A DNA stretch of 64,000 nucleotides from Halichoerus grypus (taxonomy: Eukaryota; Chordata; Mammalia; Carnivora; Phocidae), in assembly GCF_964656455.1 (NCBI RefSeq), contig NC_135721.1, positions 86,594,754 through 86,658,753 on the forward strand, written 5' to 3'. The notes under the pieces are model-generated. The model was not told the origin of the DNA. It searched no databases and was given only the letters and a program-made list of their open reading frames with translations. Position numbers and translations under genes: made by a program. Positions 37,271-49,394 of this stretch are shown in pieces (positions within the stretch are counted from its first letter, which is position 1; every line of letters begins with the position of its first letter).

Positions 37271-38157
37271 GGCCACTTGTTAGGGCTTGATGTCATCAGC
37301 CACGGAACGAGAGACTTGGACTCTATCTAAGCTCCTCAGGTGGGGGTCTTTGAAAGTAGTGATGAGTTTACAGCTAATTTTGAGCATCAAAAGTCCTTGC
37401 ACCTTGTTAAATCATAAATGGACCTGTGATGAGGGAACACTGGCTAACTGAAAGATTACTTTGTTTTACGTGGACCAGAATCGCATCATCTTGGTGTGCT
37501 GTTTCTCTCACATGTTGCTCAGAATCCCAGCCTTCTTGGCCAGCTGGAAAAACAAGTGAATTGTTACTTATTTTGATTTGACAAATCCTTTCCTTTCAAG
37601 GCTGGGGCCCAACAGGATGGTGATTAATGGGCAATCCCAGTGGGGCCACACTTGGTCCCCACTGGTCTGTGTGACCACTCAGTGGCTTCCAGTATGAGTG
37701 TGCTAAAATCGTGGTCATGAAAAAAGTGTGGTTCTCCTTGCCAGCCCTCCCCAAGCCCACAGATTGCCTCCTGCCATCCCCTGACTTCCATCTCCGGCCC
37801 CATGGGTGCCACACCACGCACCAAACTTCCTGACAACTCAACTGCCGCTCTACAGTCCTCCATGTCCCATTCCCCAGGGGCTCACATGCTACATCTGCTC
37901 TGTGTTCAGGGAGTGTTCATCAGAGCCCATAAGTGAATGAGGGCCTTTTGGAAGGGTGATGCCTTTCCCTAAAGAAGGAGCTCTGATCAAAACGAGCAGC
38001 AAACAGAGGACCTGTAGCAACAAGTGCACAACTGCAAGCTTCAAGCCGACTGCCCAAATGCCATGTGTCCTTGTCCAACCATGAGCCACCCCATGCCGAC
38101 CACGCCATCACGGGTGACCAACCCCACATTGGCCCCCCACTAGCCAGCCGGGAGGTG
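36989..38157 (-). other. IL1RL2: Probable IL1RL2 3' UTR
   Basis: This is the sequence between the stop codon and the first AATAAA on the minus strand at 36989-36994. I saw no other AATAAA and no clear ATTAAA in between. About 1.17 kb is a plausible 3' UTR length. The distal third (below 37270) is an old MaLR-type LTR, so the transcript end would be LTR-derived. The rest has no repeat I recognise. The exact cleavage site is inferred, not seen. Confidence 0.5.
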
Positions 38158-38525
38158 TCAGGACGTGTGCTTCAGCAGCTGGGCAGAAGAAGATGGTGGC
38201 GGCCTTTTGGGTGGCATGTGATACCTCACTTTTTTCCAGAACTTGGACTTTGCGCACTGTGACTGCTCTGTGAAGTCCCCACTCCACTGGACGGCCCCGT
38301 GCTTCTGCTTGATGTACTGAATTGACTCCGGCATGGCCGCGTAGTCCTCGACTTTCTCCAGTTCAATCAGGATGACCTTCATCCCGTCCTGGATGAGCGC
38401 ATTGTAGACTGCAATTTGTTCTTCTGACATGTTCTTTAACAAGTCAAAGCTCAGGGATTCGGGAACTAAGATGATGATCAGTCTCCTGCACAGCTTGATG
38501 TTTTCATCAATGACATTGGCCACTG
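38158..38525 (-). CDS. IL1RL2: IL1RL2 last coding exon: rest of TIR domain, box 3, stop
   Basis: A 368-bp exon after acceptor ctttatttgcag|CA. It encodes (A)VANVIDENIKLCRRLIIIL, then VPESLSFDLLKNMSEEQIAV, YNALIQDGMKVILIELEKVE, MPESIQYIKQKHGAVQW and FWKKVRYHMP. FWKKVRYHM is TIR box 3. The match to human IL1RL2 is close (human SEEQIAVYSALIQDGMKVIL, MPESIQYIKQKHGAIRW). After box 3 the tail reads PPKRPPPSSSAQLLKHTS and stops at TGA (38158-38160). Human continues about 21 residues past QLLQHTP, so the tail is shorter here. A second in-frame stop (TAG, 38140-38142) follows five codons later. The residues needed for the TIR fold are all upstream of the stop. Confidence 0.97.
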
Positions 38526-38529
38526 CTGC

Positions 38530-40220
38530 AAATAAAGAAGATGCAGACTGTCTCAGGAGTGAAAGAGCCTAGATCGATCTCTGAGAATATTAGAAATGGG
38601 CCCTGGATAAAGGCAACATGGACTTTAAAATAAATGTGACTTAGGAATGGGTAACAAAAGTGATTTTTTTAACATATATCCTATCTTCTGTGAAGCCTTC
38701 CTGATTTTCCCTGAAAAATTGGTCCTTTGTGTTCATAAGTCATATTTTTTGGTAGTTAGTTGCTGATAGGTCACTTTCCTTAGCCCACTGACTGCACCCA
38801 CAGACCGTGACCTACCCAGAACAAGGGTCTTATCGTGCCTAACTTTGTATCACCAACTTAACTGAAGGTCTAGTCTATATTAGATGATGAACACATTTTT
38901 TTAAATAAATAGATTTTAAAAGGACAGGGAAAATGTAGGTAGTTCCAATGTTGTATTAATCTTTATTTGTGTTTTCCTCTTGGGCTTCGTAGCTAGCTAA
39001 ATGCCCAGGATTTATAGGACTAACTTGAAACTAAGTAACACCCCCTGATGATTTCTTGGGGAGAGTTCTGGAAATATCCAGGTATGGATGAAACTTGGTC
39101 TTTTTTAGCATAACGACTAACTTTTATATCCTCCTTTTTCTTAGAATATAAAAATACACTATGACCTCCCCAAGTTCATGTTCTTCTTCTCTTTGGCTTA
39201 TTTTTCTATTTCGAGCCCCTAGAATATTACAAGGCACATAGCAGGTGCTCAATAAATATTTGCTGAATAAGTGAGTGAAAGAATATGCTTATGAAATTTG
39301 AAGTCTTCCACACATTTATGGCGAGCACTAGATCAGATTTTCAGCTCCTCATGGAGGCTGATCTTATAACTTGAAAAGATGCGGGCTGAGATATAGTTGT
39401 CACTCACCACGGATATGGGCAACCTACAAATCCAAAGTACTCAGCAACCTTTCCAAATGACCCAGAGAAGGCCACTACCAAATGCTGTAAAGTAGTCATC
39501 TTGGTTTCCTCTTGACTAGTGCAGGATGCTTATTTCAAATTTCAGCCATTTGTTGTATAGCGTTCCAAGAAAGAAAACATGTAGGTCAAGAGGGAAACTT
39601 TATCTGTCGAATGTCTAATATGCGCTAAGCTCCATATTGGTCCCCACTCAGGTTTTACCTCATTTCATTCTGTCGCCCGAGTTAAGGAAGGATTCTCCTC
39701 CCCATTTGACAGATAAGACAGCTGAGGTTCAGAGATGTTGCCTTCATTGCCCAAAGCTACACTCTTGTTCAAAGGGAGACGTAAATAAATAAATTCTATT
39801 TTATTTATGTAGGAGAAGCCTGGGCAGTTAAGGTTTATAAAATCATCTTTAAACATGAGCTGATTTACATTTTCGAACTGATGGAGAATACTCAGCAGTT
39901 AGTCTCAAGGGCATGAGGGCAAATGACCTCTTTTCTCCATTTGGTCCCTTGGCCAAGGCTGTCATCAGCCAACTGCTCGTGTTACTCATAGTGAGAGTCA
40001 CATTATTTCAACCAGGAATCCCGGTTATCCTGTTACAGGAATGAGCCCCAGAGAGAAGAGAGCTGGTCCTAACTCAGCTCAGGGGCTGTGGGCTGAGGAG
40101 GTGCAAGACTCCCCATGGTTCCTTGGGGAAAGCAAGCAGATCCTCCCACCCCACCACTTCTAAAGTGAAGGAAAAGAGACTTCCCTTTCCTTTTTATTTG
40201 TGGCTTTTACACTTCACTCA
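38530..40220. other. Last intron, with L2 and MIR fragments
   Basis: Intron of 1.7 kb. L2 3' end at about 39205-39285 (caaggcacatagcaggtgctcaataaatatttgctg); MIR at about 39605-39760 (aatatgcgctaagctcc, ccccatttgacagataagacagctgaggttcagag). Confidence 0.65.
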
Positions 40221-40228
40221 AAACATAC

Positions 40229-40390
40229 CTTGTCCAGGAAATTCATCCCTGCCAAATATAAATAATTTATATCCACACTGTCTCTCCAGCACCTCAGGCA
40301 GAATCTTCAACACCAGCGTGTCCACCTCATGGCTCTGGATTTCTCTTTGAGGCTTGGGGTATAAGACATAGGCATCATACAGCTTGCCAT
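40229..40390 (-). CDS. IL1RL2: IL1RL2 exon: TIR domain, boxes 1 and 2
   Basis: A 162-bp exon with acceptor tccttttcag|AT and donor CAA G|gtatgt. The peptide starts (D)GKLYDAYVLYPKPQREIQS and goes on through a helix segment (VLKILPEVLE) to RQCGYKLFIFGRDEFPGQ. YDAYVLYP is TIR box 1. GYKLFIFGRDEFPG is box 2 with the BB loop (RDxxPG), the surface that contacts other TIR domains such as MyD88 or IL1RAP. Both boxes are intact. Human differs at only a few helix positions (HKESQRHAVDALVLNIL). Phase 1 at the 3' end joins CA of the last exon to give GQ-A-V-A-N. Confidence 0.96.
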
Positions 40391-40654
40391 CTGAAAAGGA
40401 AATGGGATAAACTCGGAATTATTCCTACCAAATTCTCTTATGTTAACAGAGCGAAAGTCTGACTTGCTACCATGATGTCCTTTTCCCTTGGGTTCAATGA
40501 CTTCAGAGTACCCAGTTGGCTCCCTTGGCTCCAAGCATTGCCACACTAGGTTCTCATTCTCTCAACACTTTAAATATTTCACTCTTGCTCTTTTGCTTCC
40601 GTAGTTTCTGAGGACAAGGTGAATGCAACTCACATCTTTGTTTCACGATAGGTA

Positions 40655-41480
40655 ATGTTTTTTGTTTTTTGTTTTTTTTTACCTCTGGCTTCTTTTAGGA
40701 CTTTTTTTCCTTACCTTTGACTTTCTGTGGTTTGAAAATGATATGCCTAGGTTTTTGTTTTTTTGTTCATCCTGCTTGGTATTCTCTGAGCTTCCTGGAT
40801 TGTGACATTAATTCGGGGAAATTCTTAGTCATTAGTGTTTCAGATACTTATGTTCCTTTCTCTCTTTCTTCTCCTTTGGTATTCCCATTACATTTATGTT
40901 ACACCTTCTGTGGTTGTCCCACACTCATTGGATACTTTGTTCTTTTTTTTCCCCCAGTCTTTGTTCCTTTTGCTTTACAGTTTTGGAGGTTTCTAGTGTG
41001 ATAGCCTCAAGCCCAGAGATTCTCTGCTCAGCCATGTCCACTCCACTAGTAAGCCCATCACAGGCAGTCTTCATTTCTGTTACAGTTTTTTTTTTTTTTA
41101 ATTGCTAGCTTTCTTTTTGTTTTTTTTTTAGGATTTTCATTTCTCTGCTTACATCTCTCATCTGTTGTTGTGTGCTGTCTGCTTTTATGCATTAGATCCC
41201 TTAGCATGCTAATCAGGGATAATTTAAATTCCCAGTCTGATAATTCCAACATCCCTGCCATTCCTGGCTCTCATGTTTGCTCTCTCTTCAAATTGTGCAT
41301 TTGCCTTTTAATATGCCTTATACTTTTCTCTGAGAGCTGGATAGAATGTACCGGTAAAAGAAAGTGCTATAAACTGGCCTTTAGTTACATGGTGGTGAGG
41401 TGTGGAGGGAGGGGACATGTTCTATGGTCCTGTGATTAGATCTGTCTTTTAGTGACTCTGGACTATGAACTTCACAAGCA
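40655..41480 (+). repeat. Old L1 3' region
   Basis: cttggtattctctgagcttcctggattgtgacatt, tttctcctttggtattcccattacatttatgttac, and gctaatcagggataatttaaattcccagtctgataattccaacatc are antisense old-L1 text. Confidence 0.7.
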
Positions 41481-41484
41481 TTTC

Positions 41485-42840
41485 TCAGTTTTTTATCCCC
41501 ACTTAGGTGGGGCAGGATGGCTAGATTGGGCTGGAGTTGGATATTTCCTCCTGCGCAGGTCAGTTAGACTCTGATAATGCCCTAGCGGGTAAGGCTTTCA
41601 TTAACTAGTTTCTCCTGAGGGCAGGCCTTGTTAATAAGAACTGAGTGCTCTAGGATATTTCAGAATGATTTTTCTCCTCCCCCTGCTGGAAGCACAAAGA
41701 GATTTTTTTCTCTGATATTTACAGTCAGAACCAAGTCAGGCTTCTGGAGGGAAAACTCACAAAAGTGTGGGTTTCTACTCCTTATGACTAGGTTCCCTGA
41801 AGAATTGAAGTCTCAGATTTATCCACATTGAGCCTCCAGTGATTTGTCAGTTACAATTGGTATTCCTACCCCATTGGCATTGACCTTTGAGGAAGGTGGT
41901 CCTATCCCCGTTACATAAGAATCACTTCTCCAAGGTCACCCAGCCCCAATTCCAACCTGACACCTTTGACTCTAAGTCCACCAGTCCCCGTGGTGAAAAT
42001 GAGAATTGAAAGCTGGAGTCTCCATCATCTTCACTCTTGATGGGTCCTGTGCAATGGCGGACTGTCATAAACTGCACCAGGCAAAATGGGCCAAGTCTCT
42101 GTGATTCAGACCCACTAGTGAATTTCGTCACTGCAATTGCACACGGCATTGTAGAGACCAAGCCTCTGAGCAGACTCCAGGAATCTGCTGTGCAGTACAG
42201 AGAAGTCCAATACAACAGCACATTTCGTCATCACTGGAATGAGCTAAGCATTAATTGAGCAACCAACCACAGGTAACAGTCACTGTGCTCACCCCTGGAC
42301 AGATGAACAAGACACAAGATCTAACTGGAAAGACCATTCAGAGACTTGGAAATAAAAACATGAGGCGCTACAAGATCACATGGCTGAATGAACAGGAGAG
42401 ATGGAAAGAAACAAAACTTCCCCATAGCATGAAACTCTTGGGGAAAATTCATAAAGGATGGAGGGCAGTTCCTGGATTTTAAAGGGTTTAGAAAAAAATG
42501 AGGCGCTAGGAGTGGAGGATAAAGAGTCCAAGAAGGGGAAGAGCTTGAGAAGCGCATGGAAGGGGGATGCTTATGCTCTACTCAGGGGTCATATGAATGA
42601 GTAAGAAATTCTAGCAGGGCTAGAAGGTTTGAGTGAACATCTCATTAGAAAATGTGATTTTTTTTTTTTGAGCTCCAGGCTATTTGGAAATTCACAGCTA
42701 ACCTAATGGGACCCAAGAGGAAGCCATCCCTTTTTATTCCCTTTTTATGGAAGTTTGTTTGATTGAACAGACTTGAAAAGAAGGGTGGCTCTGAGCCCAA
42801 AGAAAGAAGGTAAAATCTTGGATACTTCTAGTTTTTGTCT
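41485..42840. other. Intronic sequence, nothing recognised
   Basis: Part of the 8.5-kb intron between the transmembrane and first TIR exons. No exon-like open frame with splice borders seen. Confidence 0.4.
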
Positions 42841-42851
42841 AAATAATAGTA

Positions 42852-43556
42852 CAGACAGTCCCTGACTTAGGAGGGTTTGATTACAATTTTTTGACTTTAT
42901 GATGGTACAAAAGCAATACACATTCAGGAGAAACCATATTTCAAATTTTGAATTTTGATCTTTTCCAGGCTAGTGATATGCGGTCCTCTCCTCTCTCTGA
43001 TGCTAGGCAGTGTAAAAAGCCTCAGCTCCGAGTCAGCCACGCAATCTCCAGGGTCAACAGTCAATACACGGACAACCATCTGTCCCCATACACCTGCTGT
43101 TTCCCACCTTCAGGGCAGTATTCAATCAGTCACATGAGACAGTCAACCTTGATTATAAAATAGGCTTTGTGTTAGATGATTTTGCCCAACTGTAGGCTAA
43201 TGTAAGTATTCTGAGCACGTTAAACGTAGGCAGGGCTAAGCTGTGATGTTCTGTGGGTTACATACATTGAATGCATTTTATTTTATTTTTTAAAGATTTT
43301 ATTTATTTATTTGAGAGAGAGTGAGAGAGAGAGAGGATGAGAAGAGGGAGGGTCAGAGGGAGAAGCAGACTCCCCACTGGGCAGGGAGCCCGATGTGGGA
43401 CTCGATCCTGGGACTCCAGGATCATGACCTGAGCCAAAGGCAGTTGCTTAACCAACTGAGCCACCCAGACGCCCTTGAGTGCATTTTAACTTATGATATT
43501 TTTAACTTATAATGGGTTTATTGGGATATAACCTATCATAAGTCAAGGAAGATCTG
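42852..43556 (+). mobile_element. Tigger-like DNA transposon with terminal inverted repeats, split by a SINE
   Basis: The ends are inverted: cagacagtccctgactta on the left, and the complement of taagtcaaggaagatctg (cagatcttccttgactta) on the right, both flanked by TA. TA target and CAG...CTG ends fit the Tc1/mariner-Tigger group. The internal text (gatgatggtacaaaagcaatacac..., ataggctttgtgttagatgattttgcccaactg) is a well-known non-autonomous element in mammals. Without the SINE it is about 0.5 kb. No transposase frame. Confidence 0.75.
43281..43474 (-). repeat. Can-SINE inside the DNA transposon
   Basis: Head gagccacccagacgccc, duplication ttgaatgcatttta / ttgagtgcatttta (43267-43280 and 43475-43488). 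Confidence 0.95.
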
Positions 43557-43559
43557 TAG

Positions 43560-45095
43560 TTAAAATGTGTACAGAACTTTAGAGTTTACATTGTAGCCTT
43601 TTCCCATTCAATAAATTCTCACGCCAACCACCACTGACAACCTTTAAGTCTCTGCCCACCATTCTTGGCCATCCTGTGGAAATGGTAATACACACACATG
43701 GGCACACATGCACACTCACTCTTCCTCAGTCTCCCCAACCCCTGTCATGAAAGGAAGCCGTATGAGAATGGGGACTTTTTTTGGTGGGGTTCCACCCCCA
43801 GTGCCTGGAGCAGGAACTGAGACAGAGGAGGTCCTATCAGTAGTTGCCAAATGTCTGAGTGGAGCTTAATTTTACAGAGGCTCAAGAAGGTTAAATCTGT
43901 GAGGGGAGAGAGAAGTTTTAGATCATGAGCTGATTCAGCTTTTTAATAAATTGGAGTCATCAGGCAGGTACCAAAGGGATGATTAATTTGTGTTTGGAGT
44001 CGGCAGAAACCCAACCCAGCTAAAACTCCTTCTGTAACGTCTTCAATACTACTAGTCTATACCACCACTCCATAAGTGGATATTTTTCTGAATTAAATTT
44101 AATGTCATATACTTGACTTTCTAAAGCCAGGGGACATATGAAAAAAAATTCTTTTTAGGATTTCATAAAGGCTTTATGTTTTTAAACATTTTAAAAAGGA
44201 TTTAAATGTCCTTAAAAATTTGATAATATTTAATCCTTTTATGATAAAAGGTTGGTTGGGTTGGCACTCTCCTCATCACATAGCAGAGCCTTCCAAATGA
44301 ATACAGTATTTCCTGGTCTGTAAACTACAGCAAACATCCGTGTTCCTTAACCCCTCTGTCTGAAACCCTGCCACTGGTGTCTCTCTTCTCTCAGGCCGTT
44401 TCTCTTTCTTCCTTCTCATTAAAAAGCAAAACAAAACAAAACAAAAACCTATGTTTGCTGAGTGAATTCTCTCTTTTGACTGTGTTCCACGTTCCCTGTT
44501 TTTAGGCGAGGTGTCTGAAAAGACAGGTGCTCCATGCTGGGCAAATGCAGACTCTGAGACAGAAGAGACTTAGGCAGCAAGGGACTCTCACACCTTCTCG
44601 AAAAGCAAAATACAAAATGCTCCCAATTTTTGGGTCATCTTTTATTTTTTTCTTTCTAAGCTTTTGGGTAGTAATGTAACCTCTGTGGCTTGTTCTCAAA
44701 AATGCAGTGGGTTCTCATCACTTCCAAATGATCAGTTCGTCCTTTATTCACCAGTCTAGCAAAAAACATCAAGCTGAGGCCATTTTGCTTTTAGCCTCTG
44801 CCTGAGGTTTTGAAGGGCACTCTCAGACAACTGCCTGCTGGCTTTGCCCGTCACGGTCACGGTGAGGGTCACATTTGTATCCTCGGATTACAGGAAAGGG
44901 AGCTGAGACAGACAAGGCTATGTTATTTCTCGTCTTTGAGCTGCTAAGTGCATAGCCTTGATTCAAATCCAAGTCCACCACTCCCTCTGGTATGGCTGAG
45001 ACGAGAATCAGGAGGAGGAAACGTCACAAAGCATATACCTGATTAGTCCCTTGCAAGTGTGTCAGACTGCATTTTTTTCTCGAAAATAGCCCCAG
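43560..45095. other. Intronic, mostly unassigned; one MIR-like fragment
   Basis: MIR-like text at about 44865-44985 (tacaggaaagggagctgagacagac). (ACAAA)n at about 44428-44447. No exon seen. Confidence 0.4.
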
Positions 45096-45099
45096 CAAT

Positions 45100-45605
45100 A
45101 TTTCCAGTTCCACATGCTCTTTCAGAACCGACCATACCTCCCCACAAAGAGGTGGAATCTATTTCCACTCCCTTAAAATTGATGAGGACTCTGTAGCTGC
45201 CCTGATAAATAGAATGTGGTAGAATTGACTCTATAGATTTAGGGTCTGAGTCGTAAGAGAAAATATGGCTTTTCCTGGCTCTCTTGTTCTTGAAACACTA
45301 GCCCTCGGAAGTCAATCACCGTGCCATGAGGAAGCCCAAAGTAGCCCACACAGAAACCACATGGAGAGGCCACTGGGGCCTCTGGTCACTGAGGCCACCA
45401 ATTGATAGCCAAAATCAATTGCCAGTCCTCCAGCGGGGTCCCTAGACATCATGGAGCTGGGACAGGCCATCCCTGCTGTGCCTGTTCACGTCCTGACCCA
45501 CAGAACCCATCAGCAAAAGAGATGGCTGCTCTATGCTACAAAGTTTTGAGGTAATTTGCTTCCCAGCCATAGTAACTGTAAGAGCGGTTGGGAAGGTAAC
45601 AGTGA
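45100..45605 (+). repeat. MLT1/MaLR-like LTR remnant
   Basis: ctgccctgataaatagaatgtggtagaattgac, ccgtgccatgaggaagcccaaagtagcccac, and acaaagttttgaggtaatttg follow a widespread mammalian LTR-like repeat. Family not fixed. Confidence 0.5.
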
Positions 45606-45609
45606 ACGG

Positions 45610-47845
45610 CAATAGATAATGATGAGTTTGACATGCCCCCCAACTGTTTATTTCATCCAGAAAACTGTAGAAATGTAGACCTACTAGTAAGTTTTTTAAG
45701 GAAAGGGCCTGTTAGCAGATACTCCCACAACTTGCCTTTATATAGTGGATAAACCTAGACAGTTTATCTAGGTTCTGGCCAAGCTCCTTTAATTTCCTGA
45801 AGACATTCAGTCCTAATTTTGATGTTAAAACATCTGCATATGCCTTTATTGGCCGTTGGCAGAAATACAAAAGTCTATTGGGATGTATTAATGTTTATGA
45901 GAGATTGCTTAAAGATTATTCAACCCCTTACTTTCTTTTCTTAAGTTTCAAACCTAATCAAACTGAACCAATGGAAAAATCAGACAGAATCAATTTGGTC
46001 TTCACATAAGTGCTTTTACTTGATTGCATGAGGTTTGGCATTTTAGCCCTAGCATGGAAGACACTAGAAGAAAAGCCACATTCAACATGCTACTACATTT
46101 ACCACAGGAATGTTGTTATAGACAAGATTCATTATATTACACCCTTTAAAAATGAGTCTCCCTACAGAAACTTTTCCTTGGAAAATTGTCCCAGAAAAAG
46201 TTATGTGCTCTCATAAGCAATTGAAGCGCATTTGTGAACAGCACACAATGTGTCTTGTCATTGCTTTTACCTTAACTTCTAAAGCTAACTCATCTTTAAA
46301 ACGTGTCCAAAATTTGTCATTAATTCTACCCCTAAGCTTTATTTTACCATTCTACCCTCCATTCACTATACCTATTTTGTTTTTGTTTTTAATTGTTGTG
46401 TTCTACATGTATGTTCTCCACAAACCTATTTGGAAGGCGGTGAGACATATGCAAATCTCTCTAGATGTGGAAACTGGCCCTTTTATTTTTGTACACGCAT
46501 GCACACCCGGAAGGAGAATTTTTAAAGTAACTCCTATAATTTACTAGAGAACATACAGAACTCATGGATTAGGACTGTTGATGACTCAGTAAAACTGAGC
46601 TATACCCACCTGTTACTCATGTTATAAAGTGCAACTCATCTAGTTGGGGAAATATTTTATCATAAGAAGGACACAATTTGTCTATTTCTTCATTTGTATT
46701 TGCCACCCCTTACTCCACAGGTTCCCCCCAATAACTCAGAAAATATCTCCCAGGGACACAATGCTGGAAATAGCATCAGGGACAAATCTTAAGTCTCACC
46801 TCTAGCTCATTGTCAAAGCCAACACTCAGAGAGGAATTACAGGGGTCGTTCTCATAGATGGAGCTGTAGAGATTAGAGATTTAGTCATAAAGTATGCACG
46901 TACTTATCTGAATTAAGAAAAAAAAAGGAGCCCTGGCTGACTGTGAGCCCCGATGTCCAAATTCTCAGCCCGAATTTGGGCTGAAGCCCAGTCTCAGCAG
47001 AGGGTGGGGCTCCCTGAGTCTGTCATCTGCTCAGCTCCCCTGCTCTGGGTGAGTCACTATTCCTTTTTTCTCTTCCTGCTAAACTCGACCTCACCAGCAG
47101 GCAGCTGCACCAGCTCTCGGCTCTCATGCTCCTGGGAGTCACAGTGAGTCATGGAGTGAGACGCGCACCCAGACCAGAGATCTGGGAACACCACTGAAGT
47201 CCCCGCAGTGTCCAGTCAGTCAGTAAACAGAAAGCAAGTGGTGGTGTGCTGGTCTCCTCTGCCACATTCACAGGCAGGAGCATAGCCACAGGGAGGCTCC
47301 GAGGGGACCCCACATCCAGCTGACGGGCCTCAGGACTAGAGAGGCTTCAAGAGGCATTGGACATGCACAGTTGCATTTCCGCGATTGAATTTGGCCCTCA
47401 AGAAAGAACGTGTTGCTTTCTACACTGCTCCGGGACTGCCAGTTTTGAATTCGGAAATTTACCTTAGAATAAAGTCCAAGTTAGGACACCTGTTTTCTCA
47501 AATAGGTGGACAACAACTTGTACTGTGTGTTTTATATGCAAAGCAGACCCTCGGTGTAAATAATGCCTTTCTTACTGGTGGGTACTCATAAAACGTGCTT
47601 GGACACCCACTTCCCTGAATTCCAACTCTAGTCCTCATCGCTAGTCTCCAGACCTGAATGGTATAAATGTGGGTATTTCCGTGTACATGAAGAGCATAGA
47701 CTTCTCTCGGCTGTGTATTAATTTTTCATCCAATCAGAGGACATTAAAGCAGACTTATTTTTTTTTTTCAAGGCCTTAAGAGATCACAACCATTCTGAGA
47801 CAACAAGAAAACAGCACAGAGTTTAAAAAAACCACAATGGTTGGG
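45610..47845. other. Intronic sequence, nothing recognised
   Basis: AT-rich to 46700, then mixed. A 131-codon open frame (46152-46547, plus strand) shows no known domain and is antisense to the intron. Confidence 0.4.
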
Positions 47846-47849
47846 GGTG

Positions 47850-47985
47850 GGGCGCCTGGGTGGCTCAGTCGGTTAAGTGTCCAACTCCTGATCTCAGTTC
47901 AGGTCTTGATCTCAGGGTCATGGTTTCAAGTCCTGAATTGGGCTCCATGATGGGCATGGAGCCTACTTATAAAACAAAAAGAAAA
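47850..47985 (+). repeat. Short Can-SINE, older subfamily
   Basis: ggggcgcctgggtggctcagtcggttaagtgtccaactcctgatctcag... ending ttataaaacaaaaagaaaaag; flanking (aa)accacaatggt repeats at about 47829 and 47996. Confidence 0.9.
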
Positions 47986-48194
47986 AGAAAAAAATACCAC
48001 AATGGTGGGAAGTGCCCATTCCTCAGAGTTTCAGGACCGCACTGAGGCATTTGTGTGTTGAGATGTGTTGGCAGGACGGGAGCTCCAGAGACCACGCTGA
48101 AACCTGGGGCAAAGGGGCAGAGGCAGCTCGCTTTGGCTTTCAGACTACAGGGTGCCCCTTGTGCCCCAGGTCCCTGCTCAGGGCTTTCCTGGAC

Positions 48195-48460
48195 TTCAAC
48201 TCAGTTGTTCCTACAATACTCTGAGAGGCAGGCTCTGATCATTTTCTCTCCCTCCCCACTTCCTCCCTTTCCTTCCCTCCTTCCTCCCTTCCCTCCTTCC
48301 TACTTGCCTTCCTCCTCTCCTTCCTCCCTTCTCTTCTTCCTTGCTTCTTTTTTTCTTTCATTCTATAGCCAAGAAAGAGAAGAGCTTTCAACACTTCCTA
48401 AGATCACATGGGAGTAAGGGGAGAACCAGATGCAAACCCAGGTCTCCTTCTAGCCTTGCG
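48195..48460. repeat. MIR remnant with internal (CCTT)n polypyrimidine tract
   Basis: The tract at 48248-48360 is almost pure C and T. It lies between ctctgagaggcaggctctgatcattttc and cctaagatcacatgggagtaaggggagaaccagatgcaaacccaggtct, the two halves of a MIR-like element. Confidence 0.65.
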
Positions 48461-48938
48461 AGTCAGGGACTTAAATCTTTCAGGCCCCAAGTACAGGGCC
48501 TAAAAGAGCTGCCCCCACAGGCAGCTCATCTCTCTCCATAACGTAAACTCTGCTCATGAGCCCACCGTGCTGAAGACGTATCGCGGATGGAGAGCCCTTT
48601 GTCGCTCTAGGAGAAATTGTCTTCTTTGGCAAACAGCAGTAGATGTGAGAACCTCTCTAAAACAGTCACAGTGGGACCCAGAAGATGACGTGCTCCTGCT
48701 TCTTAGCAAAGATTTGCTCGGCACGACTAGCCTGCAAGGCTCATTCGACTGAACAATGCTGGTGACCATGGACCAATGGTTTCCCTGAAGCATGAGAAGT
48801 CCAGGGAGAGTCCTTCCTCCCAATTTGCCAACAACATGAAAGGCAAGCTAGTAAAATATGATAAAGTGTATTTACAATGGTTATACGGATGAGCGGATGC
48901 CAGGTATGAGACAATCTTCGGTGGTTACCCACGCTTAC

Positions 48939-49082
48939 CTTCTCTGGTCCCGGTAGAATGGAAGGCACTTCGATACCAGAGTGCAATGTCGATCTTAAAA
49001 ATGTTGTAGAGGTACATGACAGATGCTGTTGCACCCACCAAGGCGAGAAGCCCTCCTATCAAGTAAGCTTGAACATTTGGAG
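48939..49082 (-). CDS. IL1RL2: IL1RL2 exon: transmembrane segment and juxtamembrane region
   Basis: A 144-bp exon with acceptor atttgtag|CT and donor GAA G|gtaagc. It begins (A)PNVQAYLIGGLLALVGATA and continues SVMYLYNIFKIDIALWYRSA, then FHSTGTRE. The hydrophobic run from AYLIGG to about YLY is the single transmembrane helix. It is followed by NIFKIDIxLWYRSAFHST, a stretch nearly identical in human IL1RL2 and typical of the cytoplasmic face of IL-1 receptors. Human ends STETIV before DGKLYD; here it is STGTRE. The exon separates the extracellular Ig part from the TIR part, as in other IL-1 receptor family genes. Confidence 0.95.
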
Positions 49083-49394
49083 CTACAAATGACAGCAAAT
49101 AAAGATATAAACAAATAATAATGATAAAACAAAGAGTCAACTCTATGCTTTACTTATACAGATCACATTACAAGTGCCAAATGGAAATGTGTTAGAGGTC
49201 AATGAGGATAATGCTTAAATATTTGTTTACAGTTAAATATAATAGGTATATGGGAGTAGAATAATCTGGTGTGGCCCACGAATTTCAGAAAGCAAATGTG
49301 CTCTTGGGAACCTGAGGAAGGAAATTCTGCAGAAGCCTAGCTCCTGATGGGGCTGGCTGGAGTGCATGAGGACTTCTCTCAAAACACACATGGC

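Noticed and set aside
38158..38525. Assignment of the TIR exon to IL1R1 or IL1RL1
   Set aside because: IL1R1 has KFIKQKHGAIRWSGDF and IL1RL1 has a different end (GTIKWREDH, SKFWKHVRYQMP) as I recall them. NALIQDGMKVILIELEKVED and the QLLKHT tail fit IL1RL2 best.
46152..46547. 131-codon plus-strand frame with a hydrophobic stretch
   Set aside because: The hydrophobic run reflects T-rich intronic sequence antisense to IL1RL2; no family recognised.
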